DNA of 64,000 nt, from contig JAJQRA010000040.1 of assembly GCA_046533095.1 (NCBI GenBank), forward strand, positions 1 through 64,000, given 5' to 3'. Made by a program: the position numbers and the translations under genes. Below, piece by piece: positions 27,801 to 36,214 of the stretch (its first letter is position 1; each line of letters opens with the position of its first letter). Below the pieces are notes generated by a model that saw only the letters and a program-made list of their open reading frames with translations, was not told the origin of the DNA and made no database searches. This DNA is from ZAX-1 sp046533095. Lineage in GTDB: Bacteria > Bacillota > Clostridia > Lachnospirales > Lachnospiraceae.

Positions 27801-28110
27801 TTATTTCTTCGCCTTGACCTGCTTCTTGCGCGTTGCTCGTTTCTTGATCTTTGTTTATTTCTTCGCCTTGGCCTGCTTCTTGCACGTTGCTCGTGCTTTG
27901 GTCTTTATTTGCTTCTTTGCCTTTTATTTCATTAGCGTTGCCAGATATATTAAATGCGTTCTCATCGTCCTTTCCCTTTACAGTTTGGGCAAAAGCATGT
28001 CCAAGAAAACTCCTCTCTTCTCCGAAAAGTACGACAAAGGTCAAGCATAAACACAATACCCGTTTCCACATAAATCTTACTTTTAAAGTTTTTCTAAGTC
28101 TTTTTTTCAA
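24832..28110 (-). CDS. Secreted SH3-like / glucosaminidase-type murein hydrolase with Fn3 repeats
   Basis: A 1092-residue protein starting at a TTG with GGGGTG upstream. Order: signal peptide; 18-residue repeats (NKDQGTSNAQEAGQGEEI type, about 75-170); SH3-like domain (KIRSASNDNANVVYNLPVG, about 240-310); a glucosaminidase-type domain (about 340-640, with ALASRLRQEQG and YNYYNIGAFGD); then fibronectin type III repeats to the C-terminus (about 650-1092). Such proteins are usually annotated as endo-beta-N-acetylglucosaminidases acting on murein. One Fn3 copy lacks its middle 40 or so residues, at about 25480-25510. The last three copies are nearly identical. Confidence 0.9.
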   Translation of the reverse strand: MKKRLRKTLKVRFMWKRVLCLCLTFVVLFGEERSFLGHAFAQTVKGKDDENAFNISGNANEIKGKEANKDQSTSNVQEAGQGEEINKDQETSNAQEAGQGEEINKDQGTSNAQEAGQGEEINKDQGTSNAQEAGQGEEINQNQEINQGQEAGQGEEINQNQEINQGQEVDKDQEANKDQEVDKEESALNAKNVDENKLQTKNLNQEKVEATDAKEDTKEENLWTLEKESFAKIVADHSIFALVNAKEAYKIRSASNDNANVVYNLPVGYQIRLLFVEIIDGQVWYYAEFAVNDVISRGYITNNVVVSVDTEFLEWKEIYGIDGIKRTGETDDMVVQNTTGTDLLAFPESYRSYLKTLITAHPNWTFIPFQTGLDWNTVIANEMVPTRNLVSKDAMLAWKDPSGYNPDTGEWGGQSGGAWVQATESVVKHFIDPRNSLNETSVFQFELLSYFNKSVHIKSGVEKALNGTFMGNKVLEDGSGGGKTYAQVLMDVGKDQSVSPYALASRLRQEQGASMGDLASGTYPGFAGLYNYYNIGAFGDTREEVVANGLTEARNEGWTTRYLALYGGATKAAEQYIKHGQDTLYLQKFDVDGSYNGTFWHQYMQNLTAADSEGKTMKSAYVEIGKLDSPIKFRVPIYLNMPAKAYPMPQDTLSKPKISKITKNNTTTITVSWGEISGATEYQVWRATSKNGTYTKLKTVKGLASTSYKDKKAIPGKAYYYKIRACSTNYKGIYGITVQSPYSAIKSKDMATPTVNFEKVKRKNYTTTNLTWKKNSNVTGYRIYRRVGTTGKYKSLKIIRNNKTTTYADTTMQPNNLYYYKIRSYITIDGKTYYSAYSPEKKINNKTKALSTVSVKRKGYTAVKLTWKKPEKTYYYKVQFYVTINGKRYYSPFTKEKKINNKTKALSTVSVKRKGYTAVKLTWKKPSSATGYRIRRKEGASGTYKLIKTVKDGSTTAYTDKNIIPEQTYYYKVQFYVTVNGKRYYSPFTKEKKINNKTKALSTVSVKRKDDTAAQLTWKRPSSATGYRIRRKEGANGTYQLIKTVKDASTTAYIDKRIVPEQTYYYKVQFYVTVNGKRYYSPFAKVKKIKSH

Positions 28111-28140
28111 CTTTTCACCCCGCTCTTCTTTCCTAATTTT

Positions 28141-31100
28141 TTACAGCGCATCAATAATTGTTAAAATTTTGTACCCATATTTTTCTGTCGTTGCCCAGCC
28201 TAATCCGCTTGGATTTTCTTTCTGCCCGAGCCATTCTACATAGGGGGCACTCCCTCTTGGCACAACATATTGAAATCTAGTGTCCACGATTGCCTGTTTT
28301 AGGGGCTCCGTTGATGCATAGGCTTTTAAATGCTGTACCTGTGCACGAAGTCCGGTTCTGACATCTAGAAACTCCTCGCCATTTGGCTTTTCACCGCTGC
28401 CCAAAGCCCCTAATCCTGCGAAATTACATTGCTCTGCTTTTACAATGCCACCAAACTGTAGTCCGCCTGTTTCATGTATCATCTGTGCGAAAACAACTTC
28501 CGCCTTAACGCCCTCTTTCTTAGCCTCTTCTTCTAAAATCTGGCAAAATTTTTGGATTGAATCCGCGCCCCGCGATTTATAGATTGCAGTTGGATAGGTA
28601 TATTTTGTGTTATAGTAGGCAGCCATTCGATCTACAGATATGGTAGAATTACCCATAATCGCATATCCAAGCTCTTGTGTTTTTGCAGACGAGTACCCAC
28701 TATAGCCTTTTATTCCGTCTATTTCATTTATCGTTTGTATTCTATAGTAGTATGTTTCCCCTTGTTTGATATCTTTATCGATATAGCTTGTTTGAGAAGC
28801 CTTTCGGATTGCCAATTTCGCATATTTCCCATTTTTTGAAATCTTGCGCTGGATCTGATAACCTGATGCGCCTGTTGTCTTCTTCCAACTTAATTTTATA
28901 TAGCCTTCCTCTGTGAATGTAATTGCTTTTAAAGAGGTTTTTGCAACTGCTATCCCTGACACGGCTTTGCTATATCCGCTAACTCCCTGTTTTTTATTTA
29001 CTTTATTTAACACCTGTACCCTATAATAATAAGGCACGCCTGCCTGTATGTCTTTTGCGTCTACATAGGATGTCGTGTCTGCAGAGTCTATGTCTGCAAT
29101 TTTTTTAAATTTGCTATTTGGCTTTGTACTCCGCTGAATCTGGTAACCTACTGCATCTTTTACGGATTTCCATTTGACTGTCAATTCGCTCTCTGATTTT
29201 GAAACTACCGATGTTACGGAAGTTCTCTTAATTGTCTTTCCGCTCTTATATCCGGAATAGCCACTGCTGCCAACCTTTCCCTGTACTCTGTTTTGCACGA
29301 TCACTTTATAATAATAGGTCTGGCCTGCCTTTAATTTCTTGTCAACGTACTTTGTAGCATCTGCACCTTTCAAGGTTTGTATTTTGGCATACTTTCCTTT
29401 TTTCGAGTCGCTTCTATATACTACATATCTATATGCGTTTTTTATTTTCTTCCAACTTACTTCTAAACTATTATATGTTTTAGAAACGGCTTTGATTGCG
29501 CTTGCCTTTGCCGGTGCCCATCCATCAGCTACCTTGCTATAGCTGCTGACCCCTTTTGTTCCATCTATCTGGTTCTTTGCTAGTACCTTATAGTAATAAG
29601 TTGTCCCAGATTCTACACTACCGTCAACGTATTTGCAGATTTCACCATTTGCTATATCTGTGATTGTTGCAAATCCTGTGTTCTTCTGCGTACTTCTTTG
29701 TATGCGGTATCCATTGGCATTCTCTACTCTTCCCCAAGCTATCTCAAGTTGTATATTGGAGTTTGCTTTTACATAGGTAATGGTTGGATTTGCTACTGCC
29801 TGACCACTTTTTACATTCGAATAGCCACTCGCTTCTTTTGACGAATCAACCGATTTGACTTTATAATAGTAAACCGTTCCAACTTGAATATCCGTGTCTG
29901 TATATTTTGTTTCTGCTGTTAGCGTAGCGATTTTAGAATATCCTGTATTTTGAGCAGTGCTTCTGTAAACGTAATACGCAACCGCGTCATTGACCGCTTT
30001 CCATTTTACCTGCAGCCTCCCCTTGCTAACAGAGGCTACGCTACCAATCGTTGGTATGGTGATTGCTGTTCCACCTTTTGTCAAGCCATAATAATCAGCG
30101 ATTCCTTTTGCATCGGCGACTCCAAGTTTTTTTAATTTTGCATCAGAATTTAAAAAATTTGCTACATCGCCTGCATTGCTTAAAAATGCATGTTCTACAA
30201 TAATACCCGGAAACCCTGCCAGTTTGCTTTGCCTTACAATTGCATAATAGTCAGCAAGTGAACCATCCGGATAGGTGTCCCCGCTCTGTGAAGGATACAG
30301 CTTAATTCCTTCCCCTACTGCAATGCCCAGCTGCGCTAATTTTTCTGCAATTTTTTTTGCCAGTTCTTGCCCCTTTGTACCTATGTCAGCGTTATAATGG
30401 TTGTTCGGGCAATAGATGCCCCACCCGTGTGCAGAAGAAGAATTATTGGCATTTAAATGTAGGCTTACAAGTGCTGTTGCACCTTTCTTCTTTGCATATT
30501 CCACACGTTTTTTCAGGCAGTTTGAATTATCTCCTCCAAATGGGCAAGCCGCTGTTTCTCTGGTCATATAAACCTCTACACCACGATAACCGGAAAGTTC
30601 CGCCTTACAGTATTTTGCGATTTTTAAAGTTAAATCCTGTTCCTTATAGCCTTGATAGCTGCACCCTCCATGGGTACTGTCATGCCCTGGATCTAATACA
30701 ATGACAATGTTTCCCCCCTTTGTAGAAGGTACCGACCAGCCTGCTTGTTTCTGCGCTTCTAAAAGGACCTCCGGAATCGAAGAAGTTTTGGAGGTCGTCT
30801 TTCCGTTTCCATCAAAAGCAACTATATTTGCCTCCACATTGGACAACAGATCTTCCTTTCCTATCTCTTCATCCAATGCATACGCATCCGGCTGGGTTGT
30901 AATTTTTTGATTTACACCGTACTGTACTTTCATATCTAATTCTTTTAGCTGTAGAACCGTTTCCACTCCGGCTATCCGATAAGAAATGCATTCCAACTCA
31001 TAAATTCCCGAAAGAGAGGAATCCTTATATTGCATCGTAAATAAAACGGCATCCTCAATGATTTTATCTGCCGAAATCCTGTATGTTTTTTGGTTTGCTG

Positions 31101-31815
31101 TGTTTTTATACTGCAGAACTGCATTTTCGATTATCGTATTTTTATCGCCGATACTTGCGATGACATTTTGAACACCCGGCGTTTCTATGTAATCATATTC
31201 TGTACCAATAAAATTGAGTAAGGACTCGCCTTCCTTCGCCAATTCATCTTTTTCTACAACTGTCAAATTTGGAACGGTATCCGGCAAACCGCCAACTGCA
31301 ATCTTTCGTTCGCCTTGTCTTTGAACGGTATCCTGTGTAGAATCATTATGATCGCTTACATCGCCTTGTCCGGAAGCATCCGGTTTGGCAGGAGCATTGC
31401 TATCTATTGTATTGTCTATGGGCTGTGGCTCATTTTCATCAAAATCAGCGTCTTTGGTTTCTTCCTGATCTGTGACGGCTCCCTCCTCTTTCGTTTCTTC
31501 CTGATCTGCGGGAACTCCCTCTGCTTTCGTTTCTTCCTGATCTGCGGGAACTCCCTCCTCTTTCGTTTCTCCCTGATCTGCGGGGGCTCCCTCCTCTTTC
31601 GTTTCTTCCTGATCTGCGGGGGCTTCTTGAGCTACCGGTTTACCCTTCTCCATTGTATCGTTATCAATGAAATTTGCTTCTGCTATATCTTCCCCGTTTA
31701 TTTTCCAACTGCCTTCCTCTTTCGTTCGATTGGCTGCCTGTACATCTAAACTAATATTGGAAGATAGTAAGCAGGCGACCAGACTTATGGCAATCATTCT
31801 TTTGATGGCAATCAT
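28141..31815 (-). CDS. Bifunctional N-acetylmuramoyl-L-alanine amidase / glucosaminidase with Fn3 repeats
   Basis: A 1224-residue secreted murein hydrolase. The ATG at 31815 has AAGGAG six bases upstream; a longer frame to 31842 does not. Order: signal peptide; 12-residue repeats EETKEEGVPADQ (about 60-125); a region of unknown fold; Amidase_3 domain (about 365-590) with zinc ligands in VLDPGHD, SLHLNAN and IVEHAFLSN; five Fn3 domains (about 600-1040); a glucosaminidase domain (about 1050-1224) with VVFAQMIHETGGLQFGG and NFAGLGALG. It would cut both glycan and stem-peptide bonds. It stands 30 bases upstream of the other Fn3 hydrolase gene, so the two are likely co-transcribed. Confidence 0.93.
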   Translation of the reverse strand: MIAIKRMIAISLVACLLSSNISLDVQAANRTKEEGSWKINGEDIAEANFIDNDTMEKGKPVAQEAPADQEETKEEGAPADQGETKEEGVPADQEETKAEGVPADQEETKEEGAVTDQEETKDADFDENEPQPIDNTIDSNAPAKPDASGQGDVSDHNDSTQDTVQRQGERKIAVGGLPDTVPNLTVVEKDELAKEGESLLNFIGTEYDYIETPGVQNVIASIGDKNTIIENAVLQYKNTANQKTYRISADKIIEDAVLFTMQYKDSSLSGIYELECISYRIAGVETVLQLKELDMKVQYGVNQKITTQPDAYALDEEIGKEDLLSNVEANIVAFDGNGKTTSKTSSIPEVLLEAQKQAGWSVPSTKGGNIVIVLDPGHDSTHGGCSYQGYKEQDLTLKIAKYCKAELSGYRGVEVYMTRETAACPFGGDNSNCLKKRVEYAKKKGATALVSLHLNANNSSSAHGWGIYCPNNHYNADIGTKGQELAKKIAEKLAQLGIAVGEGIKLYPSQSGDTYPDGSLADYYAIVRQSKLAGFPGIIVEHAFLSNAGDVANFLNSDAKLKKLGVADAKGIADYYGLTKGGTAITIPTIGSVASVSKGRLQVKWKAVNDAVAYYVYRSTAQNTGYSKIATLTAETKYTDTDIQVGTVYYYKVKSVDSSKEASGYSNVKSGQAVANPTITYVKANSNIQLEIAWGRVENANGYRIQRSTQKNTGFATITDIANGEICKYVDGSVESGTTYYYKVLAKNQIDGTKGVSSYSKVADGWAPAKASAIKAVSKTYNSLEVSWKKIKNAYRYVVYRSDSKKGKYAKIQTLKGADATKYVDKKLKAGQTYYYKVIVQNRVQGKVGSSGYSGYKSGKTIKRTSVTSVVSKSESELTVKWKSVKDAVGYQIQRSTKPNSKFKKIADIDSADTTSYVDAKDIQAGVPYYYRVQVLNKVNKKQGVSGYSKAVSGIAVAKTSLKAITFTEEGYIKLSWKKTTGASGYQIQRKISKNGKYAKLAIRKASQTSYIDKDIKQGETYYYRIQTINEIDGIKGYSGYSSAKTQELGYAIMGNSTISVDRMAAYYNTKYTYPTAIYKSRGADSIQKFCQILEEEAKKEGVKAEVVFAQMIHETGGLQFGGIVKAEQCNFAGLGALGSGEKPNGEEFLDVRTGLRAQVQHLKAYASTEPLKQAIVDTRFQYVVPRGSAPYVEWLGQKENPSGLGWATTEKYGYKILTIIDAL

Positions 31816-31842
31816 TGACGTTCTCCTTTTATGTATCATCAT

Positions 31843-32271
31843 TTTCTCTAAAGATTCCTTGATTATATCACATGTTATTTACAGAAACAACCAGTTTACA
31901 ACCCATATTGCATGTAATTTTTACAAAGAACGCCATACATTCCCATAAGCTGACTCGTTCAGCAAGTTGGTCTTTCTCTTCGGTAACGTTATAGCCGGAA
32001 GCACCCATCACTTTATTTTAAATCAGATTCGTAGAACTTCTACATGATCCATACTATAACATAGCTATTTACTTTTAACAACGAAATCCCTTTTCATGGT
32101 CAAATTTATTATAAAATTAGCAGTGATGATTAAATTTACTATAAAGCCAATATTGATTGCCAACTACATGCCACTATTTGTACACCTTATATGCCAAACA
32201 CCCAAAACGATACGCTCCAAATTAAGTTTCTATGATTATAACTCACACACCAAACAACATTTTCCATAAAC
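31843..32271. other. AT-rich gene-free region between divergent-use operons
   Basis: No gene is visible. It must hold the promoter of the amidase gene (minus strand) and the 3' region of the sugar operon. A roughly 30-bp imperfect direct repeat (AAATTTATTATAAA.. and AAATTTACTATAAA..) lies at about 32101-32165. Confidence 0.5.
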
Positions 32272-32314
32272 AAAGGGATTGGCACACTACATTACTTCAT
32301 GCGTCAATCCCTTT
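32272..32314 (-). terminator. Terminator of sugar kinase / dehydrogenase unit
   Basis: AAAGGGATTG (32272-32281) pairs perfectly with CAATCCCTTT (32305-32314) over a 23-base loop. On the minus strand the stem is followed by GTTTATGG. It lies 57 bases after the kinase stop. Confidence 0.6.
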
Positions 32315-32370
32315 ATCTAAACTTTATTCTACCTGCTTCGTTTTTGTATTTCATTCCCTTTTATCATAAT

Positions 32371-33801
32371 TCACTGGAATAATTCGTATGATTTCTTTAA
32401 TATTCCTTCCGTATAATCTGTAATTTGACTATATACGGCTATCATTTTTTTATAGAATTCTACATTTTGAGAGTTCGGGGTAAATTCATCTTTTACTTTT
32501 ACCATGCGATCCACTGCACAATCAAAACTGTCATAAGCCCCTGCCGCTACTGCCGCACAGATGGCAGACCCTAGTCCGGCGGCTCCATTTACGACATTCC
32601 GAACAGCTTTAATTCCAAAAACATCGGCGAAAATCTGCATAAATAAATCACTGTTTGAACCGCCGCCGGTAATGATAATCTCATCTAGGGTCGTGTTAAG
32701 CTCCGCTGTCATATCGTCTACATGTTTTTTCATCGTCAATGCAACTGCTTCCAAAATCGAACGATAGATATGGGCCCTTGTATGCCGTCCATCAAATCCG
32801 ATCATCGTTCCTTTCTTATACAATGCATCTACCGGAGCAAGCCAGTCTAGCACAGTCATCAGCCCATCACATCCCGGTGGCACTTGTTCGGCTTCTTTCC
32901 CAAGCAATTCTTCTGCCGACATGCCCTGCTCTTTTGCCAGCCTTTCGTAGCCCTCGCCTAAGATATCGCGAAACCAGCTAACTGTCCACATCCCTCTACG
33001 TATTCCATTGCTGTCATAGAGGTATTTATTTGGAACACAGGAAAATTTAGGCCAAACAGCCGTTGTATTCTTTAAATTTTCTTTTCCTTCCATCATTGCC
33101 GCTGTATAAGTCCCCAAAGAAATACATGCCCTATGATCGCCACGACAGCCGGTGCCCAAACCTTCGACCGCTTTATCATTTGAAGTTGCTACTACCGCAA
33201 CGCCTACCGGCAATCCAGTAGCGCTTGAAGCTTCTTTTGTCACATTCCCTAAAATCTCTCCCGGCATTACAAGGTCAAATAGCATCTTCCTTGGCATTCC
33301 AACCTTTTCATATGCCTTCGGATCGTCCGACCATTTCCAATGATCAATATCAATCGGCCATACGCCTTCATAGATTGCCACACTATCCTTGCGCTCGTTC
33401 GTCAACCGATGTGTAATATATCCAGACGAGGCCGTAATATATGCTACTTCAGGATTGGTGTGCTCATATGGCTTTGATACACGGATATCCATCCAACTTA
33501 GCGCCGGCTGCGCCAATTGTCCATCTGCCTTTAAATAATCGCGGCAGTACCTTATTGTGCATAGCCCGATCGCAAGAATATCTTCTTTATTGCCTTTAAA
33601 TTCTGCCATACATTTTTGTGAAGCTTTACAGATCGCATCCCACCAATCATCGTTAGGATGCTCTACTAAATCAGGACCTGGCAAATTATATGGCTTAAGG
33701 CCTTCTCTACCCTCGCAAACTATATTGCCCTCTAAGTCAAAAACAGTTATTTTTGCACTTTGAGATCCTTCATCAATGCCAATGACATATTTTTTACTCA
33801 T
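32371..33801 (-). CDS. FGGY-family carbohydrate kinase
   Basis: A 476-residue sugar kinase with both FGGY halves. N-terminal phosphate loop YVIGIDEGSQSAKITVFD; middle GRGD-type segment GTGCRGDHRACISLGTYTAAM; C-terminal IITGGGSNSDLFMQIFADVFG and GAAGLGSAICAAVAAGAY. FGGY kinases phosphorylate pentuloses, hexuloses or polyols. Together with the short-chain dehydrogenase next to it, it resembles the ygcE-ygcW pair of E. coli, whose substrate is not settled. The expected role is phosphorylation of the product made by the dehydrogenase from the imported sugar or polyol. AAAGGAG lies six bases before the ATG. Confidence 0.93.
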   Translation of the reverse strand: MSKKYVIGIDEGSQSAKITVFDLEGNIVCEGREGLKPYNLPGPDLVEHPNDDWWDAICKASQKCMAEFKGNKEDILAIGLCTIRYCRDYLKADGQLAQPALSWMDIRVSKPYEHTNPEVAYITASSGYITHRLTNERKDSVAIYEGVWPIDIDHWKWSDDPKAYEKVGMPRKMLFDLVMPGEILGNVTKEASSATGLPVGVAVVATSNDKAVEGLGTGCRGDHRACISLGTYTAAMMEGKENLKNTTAVWPKFSCVPNKYLYDSNGIRRGMWTVSWFRDILGEGYERLAKEQGMSAEELLGKEAEQVPPGCDGLMTVLDWLAPVDALYKKGTMIGFDGRHTRAHIYRSILEAVALTMKKHVDDMTAELNTTLDEIIITGGGSNSDLFMQIFADVFGIKAVRNVVNGAAGLGSAICAAVAAGAYDSFDCAVDRMVKVKDEFTPNSQNVEFYKKMIAVYSQITDYTEGILKKSYELFQ

Positions 33802-33828
33802 TCTAAACTCCTTTAGATTCCATTTATA

Positions 33829-33925
33829 GAAACATCAGTTCCTCCCTCTCCACTCGGATGGATAAGGCCATCAAGTACATGCAGCTTGCGAAGATGGGAC
33901 TCCCTCCCTCTCCACTTGGATGGAT
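33829..33925 (-). repeat. 25-bp direct repeat between kinase and dehydrogenase genes
   Basis: CCTCCCTCTCCACTCGGATG and CCTCCCTCTCCACTTGGATG occur about 65 bases apart. The second abuts the last codons of the dehydrogenase gene. The minus-strand versions are purine rich (GGAGAGGGAGG) and could act as extra ribosome binding sites. Confidence 0.7.
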
Positions 33926-33928
33926 AGC

Positions 33929-34711
33929 TTATCTTACCATATACCCACCATCAACAATTAGCATTGTTCCATTTACATAATCCGATGCTTTGCTTGCCAA
34001 AAATACAGTAGCGCCCATCAAGTCTTGCCGTTCGCCCCAACGTTCTGCCGGAATATGATCTAATACCCTCTTGTTTGTTTCCGGGTTGCTCCTTGTACCT
34101 ACCGTAATATCCGTTGCATAATAGCCCGGTGCAATACCGTTTACCTGAATACCATATTTGCCCAGTTCGTCTGCATATGCTTTTGTAAAGCCAGTAAGTC
34201 CATGTTTCATTGCTGCGTAAGCCGGAGAGCCAAGTCCGCCAAGGAAAGAGAAAAGAGAACAGATATTGATGATTTTACCGCTTTTTTGTGGAATCATGTA
34301 TTTCACTGCTTCGTGGCTAAGTTCAAATGCAGCCGTCAAATTAATTGCAATCATAGGATCCCAGTCATCTCTATCAAAATCCAACACATCGTTTATTTTA
34401 CAAATGCCGGCACAGTTTACAACGATATCAACGCTCCCTAGCTTTTTTACACATGCTTCTACGATATCCTTTGGTACCCCCTTAATCGATATGTCCGCTT
34501 TCATAAATTCAAACTTGCCGCCGGCACCTTCGATTAATTTTTGCGTTGTTCCATCGTCTTCAATATAGCTTGCAACAAATATATTTGCACCTGCCTTTGC
34601 CAACGCCAGTGCAAATGCCTGCCCTAGTCCACTGTTGCCTCCGGTTACAATTGCATTTTTACCTTTAATCGAGAAAAAGTCCAATCCAAATTCATTCATA
34701 TCGTATCCCAT
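33929..34711 (-). CDS. Short-chain dehydrogenase/reductase (KduD/YgcW-like)
   Basis: A 260-residue classical SDR. Cofactor motif TGGNSGLGQAF (about 24-34), NCAG (about 100), active-site Ser followed by YAAMKHG (Tyr and Lys about 165 and 169), and NGIAPGYYATDI after the core. The acidic/basic pattern after the glycine motif does not decide between NAD and NADP. It likely oxidises a sugar acid or polyol taken up by the transporter upstream. Start at 34711 with GGAGG nine bases upstream. A strong terminator separates it from the transporter genes, so it may have its own promoter. Confidence 0.92.
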   Translation of the reverse strand: MGYDMNEFGLDFFSIKGKNAIVTGGNSGLGQAFALALAKAGANIFVASYIEDDGTTQKLIEGAGGKFEFMKADISIKGVPKDIVEACVKKLGSVDIVVNCAGICKINDVLDFDRDDWDPMIAINLTAAFELSHEAVKYMIPQKSGKIINICSLFSFLGGLGSPAYAAMKHGLTGFTKAYADELGKYGIQVNGIAPGYYATDITVGTRSNPETNKRVLDHIPAERWGERQDLMGATVFLASKASDYVNGTMLIVDGGYMVR

Positions 34712-34901
34712 CGTCCGTATCCTCCGCTTTTTATTTGAAATCAAATTTTCAGAAATGAGAACGCAGCATCTGGCTTTTCAGATTCTCACCTTGCGGCATC
34801 GTTCCCCTTGTGCGCATACGCATAGAATGTAAAATTCATCGTTCCCCTTGTGCGCATACTCCGCCGGATTTTGCTTCATCGGATACATTCCCCAACAAAG
34901 C

Positions 34902-34943
34902 AAAAAAAAGCAACTTTCACCACGATTATGGTGAAAGCTACTT
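34902..34943 (-). terminator. Strong rho-independent terminator after the ABC permease gene
   Basis: On the minus strand a 14-bp stem (two G-T pairs, 34930-34943 with 34908-34921, 8-base loop) is followed directly by eight T. It lies between the permease stop (35200) and the dehydrogenase start (34711). The rest of 34745-35160 has no gene; CATCGTTCCCCTTGTGCGCA occurs twice near 34798 and 34837. Confidence 0.88.
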
Positions 34944-35160
34944 TCTCTTCTCATCTCTGTAAGTAACTATGTACATTGTATTACTTGTCCTAGCATTTGT
35001 CAATATGGCTAAAACATCAAAAAAATGACTCAAATTTTATGCAATTTGCACAATCCACATCTTTTTAAAAGTTCCAATTACCCGCAATGGAAGGCTGTAG
35101 GAAAATTACGATCCATACCTTTGCAACGATTGCTTTTCACTTTCCGAATACCCACATACT

Positions 35161-35228
35161 TTGATCTATAATGCTAATCTCTCCTTTATTTTCTTTGATT
35201 TATAATGCTAACCTCTCCTTTATTTTCC
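35161..35228 (-). repeat. 34-bp duplication of permease gene 3' end
   Basis: Two head-to-tail copies with period 34. The copy at 35195-35228 holds the last codons and TAA of the permease gene (stop at 35200-35202); the copy at 35161-35194 repeats them with TAG in place of TAA. Both contain AAAATAAAGGAGAG on the minus strand. Confidence 0.9.
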
Positions 35229-36204
35229 GCTTATCTTCCATCACTTTTGAAAGATATCTTACCGCTAGCACGATAATCAAAATGAATCCCGTTATAATAT
35301 CAATGATATATCTGTTCACTTGCAATATGTTTAGCCCTGTTGATACTACCTGGATGATGCAGACTGCAATCACCGTCCCTGCAACGGTTCCATGACCGCC
35401 CGAAATACTTGTTCCACCTAAAACTACAGCCGTAATTGATTGCATCATATAGGAAGAGCCATAATCCGTCTTAGCAGAATTATACCGAGATGATATCAAC
35501 ACCGATGCCAGCCCTGCCATTACTCCTGAATAGATGTACACCTTCATCAACGTTTTTTTCGTATCGATCCCTGAAAATTTTGTGGCAGTTTCATTGCATC
35601 CAACCATATATATTTCTGTGCCCCAAGCACTTTTTTCCAATAAAAAATAGCTGATTGCAACAACGGCTAGAAACAAAATCAAAGGCACCGGAATGCCGAG
35701 GAATGTTTCATTTCCAATGTAAGAATAGATTTCTGGAAACCCCGATATGGATCCACCCTTCGTCAGGTTAAGCCCCAGTCCCTCGAATAAGGTCTTTGAA
35801 CCTAATGTGACGAGCATTGGAGCCACACCCACATAAGCTACAACCGTTCCATTTAATACACCTGTCATTACAGATACGAGCATACATGCGAAAAGTGCCG
35901 CAACCACACCTGCCACCGCATTATTTTGAGCAAATCCACTAGACAAGATAAACGCTGCAACAATACTTGAGAGTGCCGCACCGGTAGTAATCGAAAGATT
36001 GATCCCTCCTGTCAATACGACGACCATCATCGCTAAGGACATCAAACCAAATTCCGGAAGCTGGAATGCCATTGTTTTAAAGTTATTCACTGACAGGAAT
36101 TTGTCTGGCGACAGCACACTCATTACTATAAATATACCGGCAAATATAATCATAAGCGTAAACTCACTTGACTGTCTGTTTTTATACCTTTTTAATATCT
36201 TCAT
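35200..36204 (-). CDS. Sugar ABC transporter permease (RbsC-like)
   Basis: A 334-residue polytopic protein of the branched-type permease family (BPD_transp_2). It has about eight to ten membrane segments, the family motif GGINLSITTGAALSSIVAAF near residue 67 and the coupling-helix region GCNETATKFSGI. With the second permease it would form a heterodimer. GGGAGG lies upstream and the gap to the previous stop is 10 bases, so translation is likely linked. Confidence 0.93.
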   Translation of the reverse strand: MKILKRYKNRQSSEFTLMIIFAGIFIVMSVLSPDKFLSVNNFKTMAFQLPEFGLMSLAMMVVVLTGGINLSITTGAALSSIVAAFILSSGFAQNNAVAGVVAALFACMLVSVMTGVLNGTVVAYVGVAPMLVTLGSKTLFEGLGLNLTKGGSISGFPEIYSYIGNETFLGIPVPLILFLAVVAISYFLLEKSAWGTEIYMVGCNETATKFSGIDTKKTLMKVYIYSGVMAGLASVLISSRYNSAKTDYGSSYMMQSITAVVLGGTSISGGHGTVAGTVIAVCIIQVVSTGLNILQVNRYIIDIITGFILIIVLAVRYLSKVMEDKRKIKERLAL

Positions 36205-36214
36205 CTAATCCTCC

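Noticed and set aside
27333..28050. Long plus-strand open frames rich in Leu and Phe
   Set aside because: They are antisense to the acidic, Gln/Glu-rich linker of the Fn3 glucosaminidase and have no ribosome binding site.
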